Of a stretch of DNA of 64,000 nucleotides, positions 18,483-27,773 are shown in pieces. The stretch lies in contig JALSGS010000059.1 in the NCBI GenBank assembly GCA_026982695.1, positions 1 to 64,000 on the forward strand, in the 5' to 3' direction. Under the pieces are notes generated by a model. That model ran no database searches and was not told the origin of the DNA. It was given only the letters and a program-made list of their open reading frames with translations. Source of the stretch: Saprospiraceae bacterium (lineage in GTDB: Bacteria; Bacteroidota; Bacteroidia; Chitinophagales; Saprospiraceae). The translations under genes and the position numbers were made by a program. Every line of letters begins with the position of its first letter. The first letter of the stretch is position 1.

Positions 18483-19313
18483 ATGAAAAAAATCACCGAG
18501 CTGCCCTCGCCTTACCGCCATTTGGAAAAAAAATCAGTGGGTGAGCTGTTGCGCATTATCAACGAAGAAGACAAAAAAGTCCCTTTTGCTGTTGAGAAAG
18601 CCATACCCCAAATCGAACCGCTGGTACAAATCATCATCGAAAAAATGCGTGAGGGTGGTCGCCTCTTTTACATTGGTGCAGGTACTAGTGGGCGCCTCGG
18701 CATCCTCGATGCCTCAGAGTGCCCTCCCACCTATGGCGTACCACATGACTGGGTCATTGGCCTGATCGCTGGTGGCGACCAAGCTATCCGAAAGGCCGTA
18801 GAACATGCCGAAGACAGTACCACTCAAGCATGGGAAGACCTACAGGCTTGGGGCATCAACGAAATGGATGTCGTAATAGGCATTGCCGCTTCAGGTACTA
18901 CCCCTTACGTAGTACATGGGCTGAAAGATTGCCAAGCTCATGGCATCACTACTGGTTGCATTACCTGTAACCCCGGAGCACCTATCATCCAGTATGCGGA
19001 CTATCCCATTGTCGTAGTGGTAGGCCCCGAAGTGGTCACAGGCAGCACGCGCATGAAGTCTGGCACGGCTCAAAAACTGGTGCTCAACATGATCAGCACC
19101 ACGACCATGATCGGTTTGGGGCGCGTCAAAGACAATAAAATGGTCGATATGCAGTTGAGCAATGACAAGCTCATTGATCGCGGTACACGCATTGTGATGC
19201 ATGCACTCAAACTTCCATACGAACAAGCACGTACATGGCTGTTGCAATACGGCAATGTGCGTCAAGCTATTGAGGCAGCCCAGCGCACCAACCGCATCAC
19301 TCGTTCAAAATAG
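18483..19313 (+). CDS. murQ: N-acetylmuramic acid 6-phosphate etherase
   Basis: 276 residues, slightly shorter than E. coli MurQ (298). The SIS domain has the family signature GAGTSGRLGILDASECPPTYG split around residues 62-82, and GSTRMKSGTAQKLVLN near 180-195. It cleaves the lactyl ether of MurNAc-6-phosphate to GlcNAc-6-phosphate and D-lactate in cell-wall recycling, in the cytoplasm. It stands alone: the next gene begins 162 bp downstream and no anmK or nag genes are adjacent. Confidence 0.95.
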   Translation: MKKITELPSPYRHLEKKSVGELLRIINEEDKKVPFAVEKAIPQIEPLVQIIIEKMREGGRLFYIGAGTSGRLGILDASECPPTYGVPHDWVIGLIAGGDQAIRKAVEHAEDSTTQAWEDLQAWGINEMDVVIGIAASGTTPYVVHGLKDCQAHGITTGCITCNPGAPIIQYADYPIVVVVGPEVVTGSTRMKSGTAQKLVLNMISTTTMIGLGRVKDNKMVDMQLSNDKLIDRGTRIVMHALKLPYEQARTWLLQYGNVRQAIEAAQRTNRITRSK

Positions 19314-19337
19314 CTATACAAGACCAAAAAAGTAAAA

Positions 19338-19351
19338 AACAAATATTTGTT
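19338..19351. promoter_or_regulatory. 14-bp perfect palindrome upstream of the PqqD cassette
   Basis: AACAAATATTTGTT, just after murQ and 125 bp before the PqqD-like gene. AT-rich dyads of this type are common operator shapes, but no regulator is encoded nearby. Confidence 0.3.
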
Positions 19352-19475
19352 ATATCGATCACATTTATCGGCGCATTATTTGAATACCTTAACCGCGAAA
19401 ATCAAAGCATGCACATCCATGTGCGCGTCAATGGCAATTGATCATATTATCTCATCACTATCCAACAAAAAACTG

Positions 19476-19742
19476 ATGACGTTAAAGCTCAAAAAAAGCA
19501 TTGCAGTAAGTGACAGTGGCTTTTTGTTCAACGCTGCGACAGGAGACAGCTTCACCACCAACGAAACGGGCATTGACATTCTACAGCTCATCAAGGAAGG
19601 CAAGGAGATAGACGAAATCGTCGAATACATTGTGGCGAACTACAATACATCTCCGCCCAACTGCGAAAAAGACATTTTGGAGTTTATTTCTCTTCTCAAA
19701 CAGTGGCATTTGGTAGACACGGAAGGCGACAGTACGCCATAA
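19476..19742 (+). CDS. PqqD-like peptide-binding protein (RRE fold)
   Basis: 88 residues with the PqqD pattern: a start of beta strands (KSIAVSDSGFLFNAATGDSFTTN), then ETGIDILQLIKEGKEIDEIVEYI and a C-terminal helix with FISLLKQWHLV. PqqD-type proteins are winged-helix recognition elements that deliver leader peptides to modifying enzymes. I start at the ATG at 19476, where the family pattern begins; the frame is open from 19347 but that part has no PqqD character. It leads a cassette with an ATP-grasp enzyme (54 bp on) and a PLP decarboxylase, so its partner is probably one of these. No precursor peptide gene was found. Confidence 0.75.
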   Translation: MTLKLKKSIAVSDSGFLFNAATGDSFTTNETGIDILQLIKEGKEIDEIVEYIVANYNTSPPNCEKDILEFISLLKQWHLVDTEGDSTP

Positions 19743-19796
19743 GGCGTCAATTTCAACTTGCATCCCACACCCTTACAACCGCATTAAACGAAAACC

Positions 19797-20849
19797 ATGA
19801 CTCAAGAACCACTCACTATTGCAGTGACCGGACTCAATGCCACTGACAATCCTGGATCAGGCGTACCCGTCATCAGAGCATTGCGGGAAAGCGAGCGCTT
19901 TCGAAATGCACGCATTATCGGGTTGGCCTACGAACATCTCGAGCCCGGCATCTATATGCACGACTTGGTCGACAAGACTTATACCATTCCTTACCCTTCT
20001 TTGGGCCAAGAATCATTAGTAGCTCGCCTCCAGTATATCCACCAGCACGAGCACCTCAACGTAGTGGTCCCCAATTACGATGCAGAACTACCCAGCTTCA
20101 TTCACCTCAAATCCAGGCTTGAAGCGTTAGGTATTGCCTCGTTGATGCCCTCAATAGAGCAATTCGAACAGCGCTCAAAGCACAACTTGCCCAAGTTGTG
20201 TAAAGACTTGGGGCTACACACGCCCCAAAGTGAAGTAGTCAGTACGCTGGCAGAGTTGCGCCATGCATTGTCATTGACAGGATACCCCGCCATGATCAAA
20301 GGTAAGTTCTACGAAGCCTACATTGCCCGAAGCTATGAAGAAGCGCTCAATCACTTTTACAAATTGTCAGCCAAATGGGGGATTCCTGTCATCGTACAAC
20401 AATACATTCAGGGCACTGAAGTGAATGTCACCGCATTAGGTGATGGTAAAGGGCAATTGATCGGGGCCGTACCCAGTAGGAAAACTTACATCACTCCTAT
20501 GGGCAAGGGGTGGGCTGGTGTAGTCATTGACGATGAGGAATTGATGGAAGCTACTCGGCGGATCGTCGAAGGCACCCAATGGCCTGGAGGCTTGGAGATC
20601 GAAATGTTGCGCGACGTACGTCACGATAGGCTTTATCTCATCGAAATCAACCCACGTTTTCCCGCTTGGGTCTACCTGGCAGTAAGCTGTGGTCAAAACC
20701 ATCCCGAAGCCTTAGTGCGCATGGCTTTAGGTGAAGAAGTACCCCCTTTCACTCACTACGATCGCGGGAAAATGTTTATACGCCACTCATGGGATATGAT
20801 CTGCCCGTTAGACGAATTTGAACGCATAAGTACACGTGGCGAATTGTAA
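19797..20849 (+). CDS. ATP-grasp ligase (CarB/biotin-carboxylase-like)
   Basis: 350 residues. A pre-ATP-grasp Rossmann-like domain (1-115, IAVTGLNATDNPGSGVPVIRAL) precedes the ATP-grasp fold (about 125-320) with a Lys-bearing strand (YPAMIKGKFYEA), the VIVQQYIQGTEVNV strand and the metal-binding ending LEIEM...LIEINPRFPAW. Such enzymes form amide or related bonds from a carboxyl phosphate. The carbamoyl-phosphate-synthase-like family gives no precise substrate. Its position between a PqqD-like protein and an amino-acid-decarboxylase-type enzyme suggests that it couples an amino acid to a peptide or carrier; that is inference. Confidence 0.8.
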   Translation: MTQEPLTIAVTGLNATDNPGSGVPVIRALRESERFRNARIIGLAYEHLEPGIYMHDLVDKTYTIPYPSLGQESLVARLQYIHQHEHLNVVVPNYDAELPSFIHLKSRLEALGIASLMPSIEQFEQRSKHNLPKLCKDLGLHTPQSEVVSTLAELRHALSLTGYPAMIKGKFYEAYIARSYEEALNHFYKLSAKWGIPVIVQQYIQGTEVNVTALGDGKGQLIGAVPSRKTYITPMGKGWAGVVIDDEELMEATRRIVEGTQWPGGLEIEMLRDVRHDRLYLIEINPRFPAWVYLAVSCGQNHPEALVRMALGEEVPPFTHYDRGKMFIRHSWDMICPLDEFERISTRGEL

Positions 20850-21076
20850 AAATGCGCACACATTCTGCGAACCTTTATTAAAAGCTCATTTTAAACAAGC
20901 AACTGCTCAAAAGCAGACGGACGGGAGGAAGGTGTGCAGATGTACTTTGCCAACCACTTGCTTTGGGCAGGTAGGTAACGGCCTTAGCTGAGTGAAGGCT
21001 GCTGCACCAACGTGCCGTGCATTTGCATCGCGCACCTTAGTTGAATTTTGTTGTGTCAAAAACGTAAAAAAATACC

Positions 21077-22444
21077 ATGAGCGTAAAACAGAAAAAGCGC
21101 TACGAGCGGCCCATTCTCAAGCCCGTCACGCAAGGTGTGACCAGTAAATTCGGTCCTATTCAAACGTTCAAGCCCATCACTCACATTGATGGGGTCAGCG
21201 TCAAAGCACTTATCGAACAACACGGATCGCCCCTATTTGTCATATCAGAACGCACGCTACGCAGCACGTACCGGCAAGCTCGTACGGCTTTTCGCACGCG
21301 TTATCCCAAGGTGCAATTTGCTTGGTCATACAAGACCAACTACCTCAATGCCGTGTGTCAGGTATTTCACCAAGAAGGCGCTTGGGCTGAAGTCGTTTCT
21401 GGCTTTGAATTCGACAAAGCACTGGGTAATGGTGTACCCGGTGACCGCATTCTGTTCAACGGCCCTGACAAAACGGAAGCTGATTTACGCAAAGCAATCG
21501 AGCACGACGCCGTCATCCATATCGACCATTTCGACGAGTTGTACACTTTACTATCCTTAGCTGAGCAGCTGGACGCTAGGCCCCGCGTGGCCATTCGCGT
21601 CAATATGGACACGGGCATCTATCCTATGTGGGATCGCTTCGGCTTCAACTACGAAAATGGGCAAGCTTGGGAAGCCATTACCAAAATCATGGTACACAGC
21701 CGGCTGGACTTAGTAGGGCTGCATTGCCACATCGGCACCTACATGCTCAGTGCTCAGGCCTACGGTGTAGCAGCAAGCAAGTTGGCCAATCTGGCCAAAA
21801 ATATTAGAAAGGAGTACGATCATGTCATCACTTATATCGATCTAGGAGGTGGTTTTGCTTCGCGCAACACACTCAAAGGCTCTTACTATGCTGGCTCGGA
21901 CATCGTGCCTTCCTTCGACGACTACGCCGAAGCCATTTGCACCACACTGCTCCAGGCCGGCTTTTCCAAAGAGGCACTTCCCCTGTTGGTATTAGAGACG
22001 GGGCGCGCATTAGTTGACGATGCCGGCTGGCTACTAGGCACCGTAATTGCCAACAAGCGGCTAAGCGACGGCCGACGAGCTACCATTCTGGACTTTGGTG
22101 TCAATCTGCTGTTTACCTCTTTTTGGTATGCACACACCATCTCTCCTGCACAAGAAGTCAGTCAGCACAGTGAAGAAGCTGTGCTTTATGGCCCACTATG
22201 CATGAATATAGATGTCATTCGCGAATCCATCACATTTCCGCCTATGCAAAAAGGCGAGCACGTAGTTGTACACCGCGTAGGCGCCTATAATATGACTCAG
22301 TGGATGCAGTTCATTACGCTTCGACCCCGCGTGGTAATGATCGACCTGGAAGGCAAAGCACACGTCATCCGCCAGGCAGAAACGCTGGACTACATCCAGT
22401 CGGTAGAGCAAGTACCCGAACATCTCAAAAAAGTAAAGTGGTAA
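21077..22444 (+). CDS. Fold-III PLP-dependent decarboxylase (DAP/Orn/Arg decarboxylase family)
   Basis: 455 residues. The alanine-racemase-like barrel carries the PLP lysine in FAWSYKTN (K86), then GAWAEVVSGFEF, the phosphate-binding Gly-rich segment (IDLGGGFASRN), ETGRALVDDAGW and the late YGPLCMNIDVI with the Cys that reaches the partner active site in meso-DAP decarboxylases. It is not certain that it is LysA: the cassette context and an N-terminal extension of about 40 residues suggest a specialised substrate. A 227-bp gap separates it from the ATP-grasp gene; the next gene follows after 13 bp. Confidence 0.8.
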   Translation: MSVKQKKRYERPILKPVTQGVTSKFGPIQTFKPITHIDGVSVKALIEQHGSPLFVISERTLRSTYRQARTAFRTRYPKVQFAWSYKTNYLNAVCQVFHQEGAWAEVVSGFEFDKALGNGVPGDRILFNGPDKTEADLRKAIEHDAVIHIDHFDELYTLLSLAEQLDARPRVAIRVNMDTGIYPMWDRFGFNYENGQAWEAITKIMVHSRLDLVGLHCHIGTYMLSAQAYGVAASKLANLAKNIRKEYDHVITYIDLGGGFASRNTLKGSYYAGSDIVPSFDDYAEAICTTLLQAGFSKEALPLLVLETGRALVDDAGWLLGTVIANKRLSDGRRATILDFGVNLLFTSFWYAHTISPAQEVSQHSEEAVLYGPLCMNIDVIRESITFPPMQKGEHVVVHRVGAYNMTQWMQFITLRPRVVMIDLEGKAHVIRQAETLDYIQSVEQVPEHLKKVKW

Positions 22445-22457
22445 AAGCTCCTCTTCC

Positions 22458-24665
22458 ATGCACTTTTGGCTCGACAGCACACTCAATGCATATGGGCAGA
22501 TCTTTTTCACGCGCCACCGGATAGCTTCATGGCTAATAATTGCGGTCACTTTTTTGTATTGGCCTGCAGGTCTGGCAGGTTTGCTATCTGTGGTGCTGAC
22601 GCATGGCATTGCACTGGCTTTGGGTTATGCACGCGAACAAGTTTTGGACGGGCTATGGGGCATGAATGGCCTTCTGGTGACTTTAGCCTTGGCATCGGTA
22701 TATGAGTTAGACCTCACTCTGATTATTGTGCTCTCGGTATCGGTAGTGTTTACCCTTCTGTGGAGTATTGTACTGACACACAGTCTTGGTCGCGTGGGAT
22801 TGCCTGCACTTAGTGCACCTTTCATCCTGAGTACTTGGGCAGTATTGCTTGCTTCGCGGCAGTTTGCTGCTTTGAGCAACTCGGAATACGGCATTTTTAC
22901 GCTCAATGAGTTGTATCGCATTGGGGGCAGTCATTTGGTGGGGTGGTATCAAGCGCTCGAGCAATGGGCTTTGCCTGAGTGGCTCGACTTGTGGTTGCGC
23001 TCTCTGGCAGCCATTGTCTTTCAGGAGAACTTGGTAGCAGGCATACTGCTCACATGTGCCATATGGATTGCCTCGCGCATCAGCTTGCTCATGAGCCTTT
23101 CAGGTTTTTTGGCTGGCTATCTGTTCTATACTTTAGTGGGGGGTGATATGGCCCAGCTGCAATACAGTTATATTGGGTTCAATTTCATACTTACCGCCAT
23201 AGCGCTGGGGGCATTTTTTTTCATCCCCTCTTGGCGCACCTTTTTGCTCGTCATTGTCATCGCTCCCGTCATTAGCATGGCCATTGCCGCTACCAGTGCC
23301 GTGTGTGCCATTTTGTATCTGCCCGTCTATTCGGTGCCTTTTGTCATATTGGTACTCACGGTACTTTACGCTACTTGGTTTATCACACATACACAAGTGT
23401 TGCCACGGCCCGCCGTACAGTCTTATGTACCCGAACATAACCTGTACAATTGGCGCAACTATTTGGCCCGATTCGGCAATGCCGTGTGGACACATATCTA
23501 TCTACCATTCATGGGCGAATGGCAAGTCAGTCAGGCACATGATGGTCCTTATACACACCGCGGCCACTGGCGACACGCGTGGGACTTTGTCGTGCGCGAC
23601 GAACAGGGCCGCACGTTTCGCAATCAAGGCACCCGACTGGAAGACTATTATTGCTACAACTTGCCCATCACTGCACCTGCTGATGGCTATGTAGTAGAAG
23701 TCGTAGATCACGTACCCGACAACGAACCCGGGCAGGTCAATCTACAACAGAGCTGGGGCAATGCTGTGGTCATTCGCCATGCAGAAGGCCTATACTCCAA
23801 TCTGGCCCATCTGCGTGAGGGAACCATATTGGTGAAGGTAGGGGACTTTGTACATAAAGGACAAACTATCGCACGCTTGGGCAACTCTGGCCGCTCACCC
23901 GAACCCCACCTGCACTTTCAACTGCAAGCAACGCCATGGGTAGGTTCGCGCACGCTGTTGTTTCCATTAGCTGCCTACATCTCGCTCCAGCCCAACGGAC
24001 AGCCCCATCTACACATGTACGACTACCCCAAGGAAGGCCAAGTGGTGGGCAACATTGAGCCACACCTATTGCTACGCAAAGCATTTGGGCTACAGCCTGG
24101 ACAGATCTTGCGATTTGGCCTACAAGGCCATGACAAAGAAACCCCACAAATTGTCGAATGGGAAGTACGCACTTCAACTGCAGGCAAAACTTATATCGAA
24201 TGCTTACATACCCAAAGTCGCATCTGGTTTTACCAAGATGAAGTGTTGTTTTATTGCACAGCCTTTGAAGGCGACAAAGACACTTTGCTGTATGCCTTCT
24301 ATTTAGGCGCTTATAAGGTCGTCTTAGGGCTATACGCCCAATTAGAGATACACGACACCATCCCGCTGCACCAAATTGAAGAAGGCCCATCCCGATGGCT
24401 ACACGACCTGGTTGCACCTTTCATTCAGTTATCTCGCGTACATTTTTTCATGCATTACCCCGACAAACAACAGAGAGATCAGATAAGGCTACACAGCAAG
24501 GTAATAGTTAAAAAGTGGCGCAGCAAAAAGCAATGTGCCGACACCACGCTCGTACTCGACAAACAGGGACTACACGCCCTTCAATATACCGATGTTTATG
24601 GCAAAAAGTGGGAAGCCACGCGCATCCCACCTCCCGTGCGCATGTCCAAAACCCAACCCACATGA
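22458..24665 (+). CDS. Urea-transporter domain fused to M23 metallopeptidase
   Basis: 735 residues in three parts. Residues 1-315 have about ten hydrophobic helices and urea-transporter hallmarks in both halves (GLWGMNGLLVTLA at 65-77; GFNFILTAIALGAFF at 240-254). Residues 350-510 are an M23/LytM-like peptidase with H373 and D376 (RHAWDF) and HLHF (484-487) as zinc ligands. Residues 510-735 are soluble with no recognised family. UT proteins pass urea through a channel; M23 enzymes cleave peptidoglycan cross-links. The fusion could place a cell-wall hydrolase on a channel, in the inner membrane facing the periplasm. It overlaps the next gene by 4 bp. Confidence 0.82.
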   Translation: MHFWLDSTLNAYGQIFFTRHRIASWLIIAVTFLYWPAGLAGLLSVVLTHGIALALGYAREQVLDGLWGMNGLLVTLALASVYELDLTLIIVLSVSVVFTLLWSIVLTHSLGRVGLPALSAPFILSTWAVLLASRQFAALSNSEYGIFTLNELYRIGGSHLVGWYQALEQWALPEWLDLWLRSLAAIVFQENLVAGILLTCAIWIASRISLLMSLSGFLAGYLFYTLVGGDMAQLQYSYIGFNFILTAIALGAFFFIPSWRTFLLVIVIAPVISMAIAATSAVCAILYLPVYSVPFVILVLTVLYATWFITHTQVLPRPAVQSYVPEHNLYNWRNYLARFGNAVWTHIYLPFMGEWQVSQAHDGPYTHRGHWRHAWDFVVRDEQGRTFRNQGTRLEDYYCYNLPITAPADGYVVEVVDHVPDNEPGQVNLQQSWGNAVVIRHAEGLYSNLAHLREGTILVKVGDFVHKGQTIARLGNSGRSPEPHLHFQLQATPWVGSRTLLFPLAAYISLQPNGQPHLHMYDYPKEGQVVGNIEPHLLLRKAFGLQPGQILRFGLQGHDKETPQIVEWEVRTSTAGKTYIECLHTQSRIWFYQDEVLFYCTAFEGDKDTLLYAFYLGAYKVVLGLYAQLEIHDTIPLHQIEEGPSRWLHDLVAPFIQLSRVHFFMHYPDKQQRDQIRLHSKVIVKKWRSKKQCADTTLVLDKQGLHALQYTDVYGKKWEATRIPPPVRMSKTQPT

Positions 24666-25873
24666 AGCGATCACCACTCTTACTCGTGCTATGGTGGGCC
24701 ACCGTGTGGACCTCCACCAGCACAGTACGCGTCAATGCACAAATACAGCTTAATGCTGCGGTAGCCGACAGTCTTTCGGCCCGATGGTATACCCAAGGCC
24801 GATGGGAGGAGCTTTTGGGCCTAGCACAGCAATATCACCCAGATTTTGAGTGGGCCAATTGGCACCGACGAATAGGCATCGCTGCTGCTCAATCAGGACG
24901 CCTAGCCACTGCCATGCGCCACTTGGAACGCGCTTTACAACTCAACCGCGGAGACTGGCCTGCCGCCCAATACTTGGCATATAGCTATTTGTTAGCACAA
25001 CGCTACAATGATTTGCCGACAGCCTTCCGCCACTATGCCCCTGTAGCGCGCCGCCAGAGCGGTTTTCTCCCACGCCCTATAAACGTCGCTTTTGCAGAAG
25101 CACTTTGGCGTCAAAGCACTTTACCAGATACCATACCCCACCAAGCACTTACTACTATAGATGTCATTCAACAGGTGGGCTGGCGCTGGCGCATCACTCA
25201 ATCGCTTAGTTGGCTGGGGCAACCAACTGCTGCGTTAGCCTTTAGGCAATGGGACTATTACATCCGTGCTGATTGGACGCCCCGCACGGGATGGTCAGTC
25301 AGCTTGGCCCCCCACTTGCTCGCATTTAGAGGCCAACCTGCCACCGACTCACCCGACACGCTACGTCAACAAGCCTACGTCCTTACAGGAGCGTTGCGAT
25401 ACAGCATCGGTAGTAGTACGGCCCATTTGTGGGCTACTCGAGCCTTAGTTCAGCACCAATTAAGAACGCAACAATGGGACACTCTCGTATGGCAAGTAGG
25501 CTTACGGCTACAAAGTGGCTTAACCTGGCGCCACTATAGGCTACACTTTACCATAGAGCCCCAATGGTATCGAATGGGGCCCAATGACAAATTTCCCGTG
25601 CGCTTTAGCATACAGGCACAGCCCTTAATGGGGCGATGGAGCATTTTGGCCGAAGCACACTATCTGAACGAGGTGACCAACTTTTCCGAACAGCTTGGCT
25701 ATATATTCAACAACAATCCTTTGCCAGCCATTGCCAATGCAAAAGTTCAAGTACAATACCGGATACACCCTCGATTAGCTATATACACACTCACACAATC
25801 CGAGTGGAAGCAAAGAAACACGCAAACCTTCGCTTATTATTCGTTCATTATAGGCACAACCATTCAACTATGA
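24662..25873 (+). CDS. TPR plus outer-membrane beta-barrel protein (YaiO-like)
   Basis: 403 residues from the ATG at 24662, which overlaps the upstream stop (ATGA). A signal peptide (about 1-27, ending VNAQ) precedes two or three TPR-like helix pairs (about 35-150) and a C-terminal half of alternating aromatic strands ending in a hydrophobic strand (FIIGTTIQL), as in outer-membrane barrels. This resembles the YaiO layout. The position after the channel/peptidase fusion suggests an outer-membrane part of the same system. Confidence 0.6.
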   Translation: MKRSPLLLVLWWATVWTSTSTVRVNAQIQLNAAVADSLSARWYTQGRWEELLGLAQQYHPDFEWANWHRRIGIAAAQSGRLATAMRHLERALQLNRGDWPAAQYLAYSYLLAQRYNDLPTAFRHYAPVARRQSGFLPRPINVAFAEALWRQSTLPDTIPHQALTTIDVIQQVGWRWRITQSLSWLGQPTAALAFRQWDYYIRADWTPRTGWSVSLAPHLLAFRGQPATDSPDTLRQQAYVLTGALRYSIGSSTAHLWATRALVQHQLRTQQWDTLVWQVGLRLQSGLTWRHYRLHFTIEPQWYRMGPNDKFPVRFSIQAQPLMGRWSILAEAHYLNEVTNFSEQLGYIFNNNPLPAIANAKVQVQYRIHPRLAIYTLTQSEWKQRNTQTFAYYSFIIGTTIQL

Positions 25874-26487
25874 AAGTAAAGGTCCTTATCACGTCTTTGG
25901 TACTCGTAAGCCAAGTACTTACAGCTCAGCACAGCTTCGATCAACTGAAGGACGCATTCACGAAAAGCTATGAGCTAGAAGCTCAAGGCAATTACAAACA
26001 AGCTGCTGAAGTACTCTCAAAGGTATACTTATCCAATCACTACGGTATCAACCTGCGCTTGGGGTGGTTATTTTACATGGATGGTAAATTTGCCATATCG
26101 AAACAATACTATCAGCGTGCCACAGAGCTTCGCCCCATGAGTATAGAGGCATACTTAGGGTTGGTGTTTCCCGTATCTGCATTGGGCAATTGGGATGAAG
26201 TATTGGCTATCTATCAAAAAATACTGAACATTGACCCCAACCACTCATTGACCAACTACCGCATTGGCACCCTATACTATTATCGGGAAGACTACCGGCT
26301 TGCCGAGCAGCACCTCGAAAAAGTGGTCAACATGTATCCATTTGACTACGACAGCCTACTCATGTTGGGCTGGACAAAATACCAATTGGGCAAACGCGAA
26401 GAAGCTGCCCAGCTATTCCGACAAGCATTGCTCAATCGGCCTTATGATGAGTCAGCCCAACAAGGACTTGAGCTGAGCACACAATGA
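25870..26487 (+). CDS. Tetratricopeptide repeat protein, exported
   Basis: 205 residues from the ATG at 25870 (ATGA overlap with the previous gene). A short signal peptide ends near LTAQ (residues 1-19). At least four TPR units follow, with typical W/L-G-Y-A-P positions (NLRLGWLFYMDGKFAISKQYY; TNYRIGTLYYYREDYRLAEQ; LLMLGWTKYQLGKREEA). A periplasmic scaffold is likely. Its end overlaps xseA by 4 bp. Confidence 0.7.
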   Translation: MKVKVLITSLVLVSQVLTAQHSFDQLKDAFTKSYELEAQGNYKQAAEVLSKVYLSNHYGINLRLGWLFYMDGKFAISKQYYQRATELRPMSIEAYLGLVFPVSALGNWDEVLAIYQKILNIDPNHSLTNYRIGTLYYYREDYRLAEQHLEKVVNMYPFDYDSLLMLGWTKYQLGKREEAAQLFRQALLNRPYDESAQQGLELSTQ

Positions 26488-27773
26488 GCTACAGCACCAT
26501 GGAAGCACACTCACTTTATTCGCTCAACGAGTTCATTCGGCGCATGTTCGTGCTCAACTTCCCAAATGCCATCTGGATACGCGCCGAGATTGCACAGGTA
26601 CAATTGGCCCGTGGGCATTGTTGGCTCAGTCTGGTGGAAAAAGACAAATACACCGATGAGCTCATCGCACAAAGTGAAGCCATTATTTGGCACCAACAAC
26701 TGGCCAAGCTGTACGACAAACTGGGTAACACCTTAGAGGGCTTGCTACAACAGGGCATGGCAGTGCAACTGCGCGTACAAGTCGACTTTCACGAACGGTA
26801 TGGCCTTAAGCTCCAAGTTGTCGATATTAACCCCAACTTCACTTTAGGCCAGCTCGAACATAACCGACGAGTCTTGGCCGAGCGCTTCAAAAGAGAGGGA
26901 CTGCTCGAGCAAAACAAGGCATTGCCCATGCCCGCCGTCGTACAGCGTTTGGCACTTATCTCTGCACCCACAGCTGCCGGGCTTCAAGATTTTCTCACTG
27001 AGCTAAGTGAAAATGAATGGGGCTATGTGTTTCACTACGAGCTCTTTCCCGCTGCCATGCAGGGGGCTCACACCGAAGCTGAAGTATCACAATGCCTCCA
27101 GCAGATAGCTACTCGAAAGGCCGATTTCGACTGCGTTATCATCTTGCGCGGTGGTGGTGCACGCATCGATCTCACTGCGTTTGATAGTGAAAAGCTGTGT
27201 CGTGTTGTAGCTACTTTTCCACTACCTGTACACACAGCTATTGGCCATGAAGTAGACCAAACACTGCTCGACATGGTCGCACATACGCACCACAAAACTC
27301 CCACAGCTGCTGCTACCTGGCTTATCCGCCATAACATGCACTTTGAAATGGAAGTCTCTGTAGTGGCTACGCAATTGCGCGAATGGGCACACCTTCAACT
27401 GCAACAGCAGGAACAGCAACTCGCTCAACTTGCACAGCGGCTACGTCATGCAGCTTTGCACCAACTCGAACGCCAAGCGCAACACCTCGACCAGCTCGGC
27501 CGAGCGATAAGCACAGCAGCAAATTGGTATTACAAGCACCAGACGCACATGTTGCATGCCTTGGAGCGACAAATAATACTCCTCCACCCCCAACACATTA
27601 TGGCGCGAGGCTATAGCTTGACCACTGATGCCACCGGCCAGATAGTGCGCACCATACAGAAACTGCTTACTAAGCAACAGATTTTCACCCATCTCTCCGA
27701 TGGTGCTATCGAGAGCAAAATTGTGGCAAAATACGCCACCGACACCAGAAAAAAGCCAGGTGAAAACACCTGA
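26484..27773 (+). CDS. xseA: Exodeoxyribonuclease VII large subunit
   Basis: 429 residues. An N-terminal OB-fold (about 10-105, YSLNEFIRRMFVLNFPNAIWIRAEI) precedes the catalytic domain with the conserved segments ISAPTAAGLQDFL, IILRGGGARIDLTAFDS and TAIGHEVDQTLLD, and then a long coiled coil. ExoVII degrades single-stranded DNA from both ends. The gene is translationally coupled to the TPR gene above. The small subunit gene xseB does not follow; purQ comes next, 63 bp on. Confidence 0.92.
   Translation: MSYSTMEAHSLYSLNEFIRRMFVLNFPNAIWIRAEIAQVQLARGHCWLSLVEKDKYTDELIAQSEAIIWHQQLAKLYDKLGNTLEGLLQQGMAVQLRVQVDFHERYGLKLQVVDINPNFTLGQLEHNRRVLAERFKREGLLEQNKALPMPAVVQRLALISAPTAAGLQDFLTELSENEWGYVFHYELFPAAMQGAHTEAEVSQCLQQIATRKADFDCVIILRGGGARIDLTAFDSEKLCRVVATFPLPVHTAIGHEVDQTLLDMVAHTHHKTPTAAATWLIRHNMHFEMEVSVVATQLREWAHLQLQQQEQQLAQLAQRLRHAALHQLERQAQHLDQLGRAISTAANWYYKHQTHMLHALERQIILLHPQHIMARGYSLTTDATGQIVRTIQKLLTKQQIFTHLSDGAIESKIVAKYATDTRKKPGENT

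Noticed and set aside
19347-19475. N-terminal extension of the PqqD-like protein
   Set aside because: The extra 43 codons show no match to the family and include the 14-bp palindrome; the internal ATG gives a normal PqqD length.
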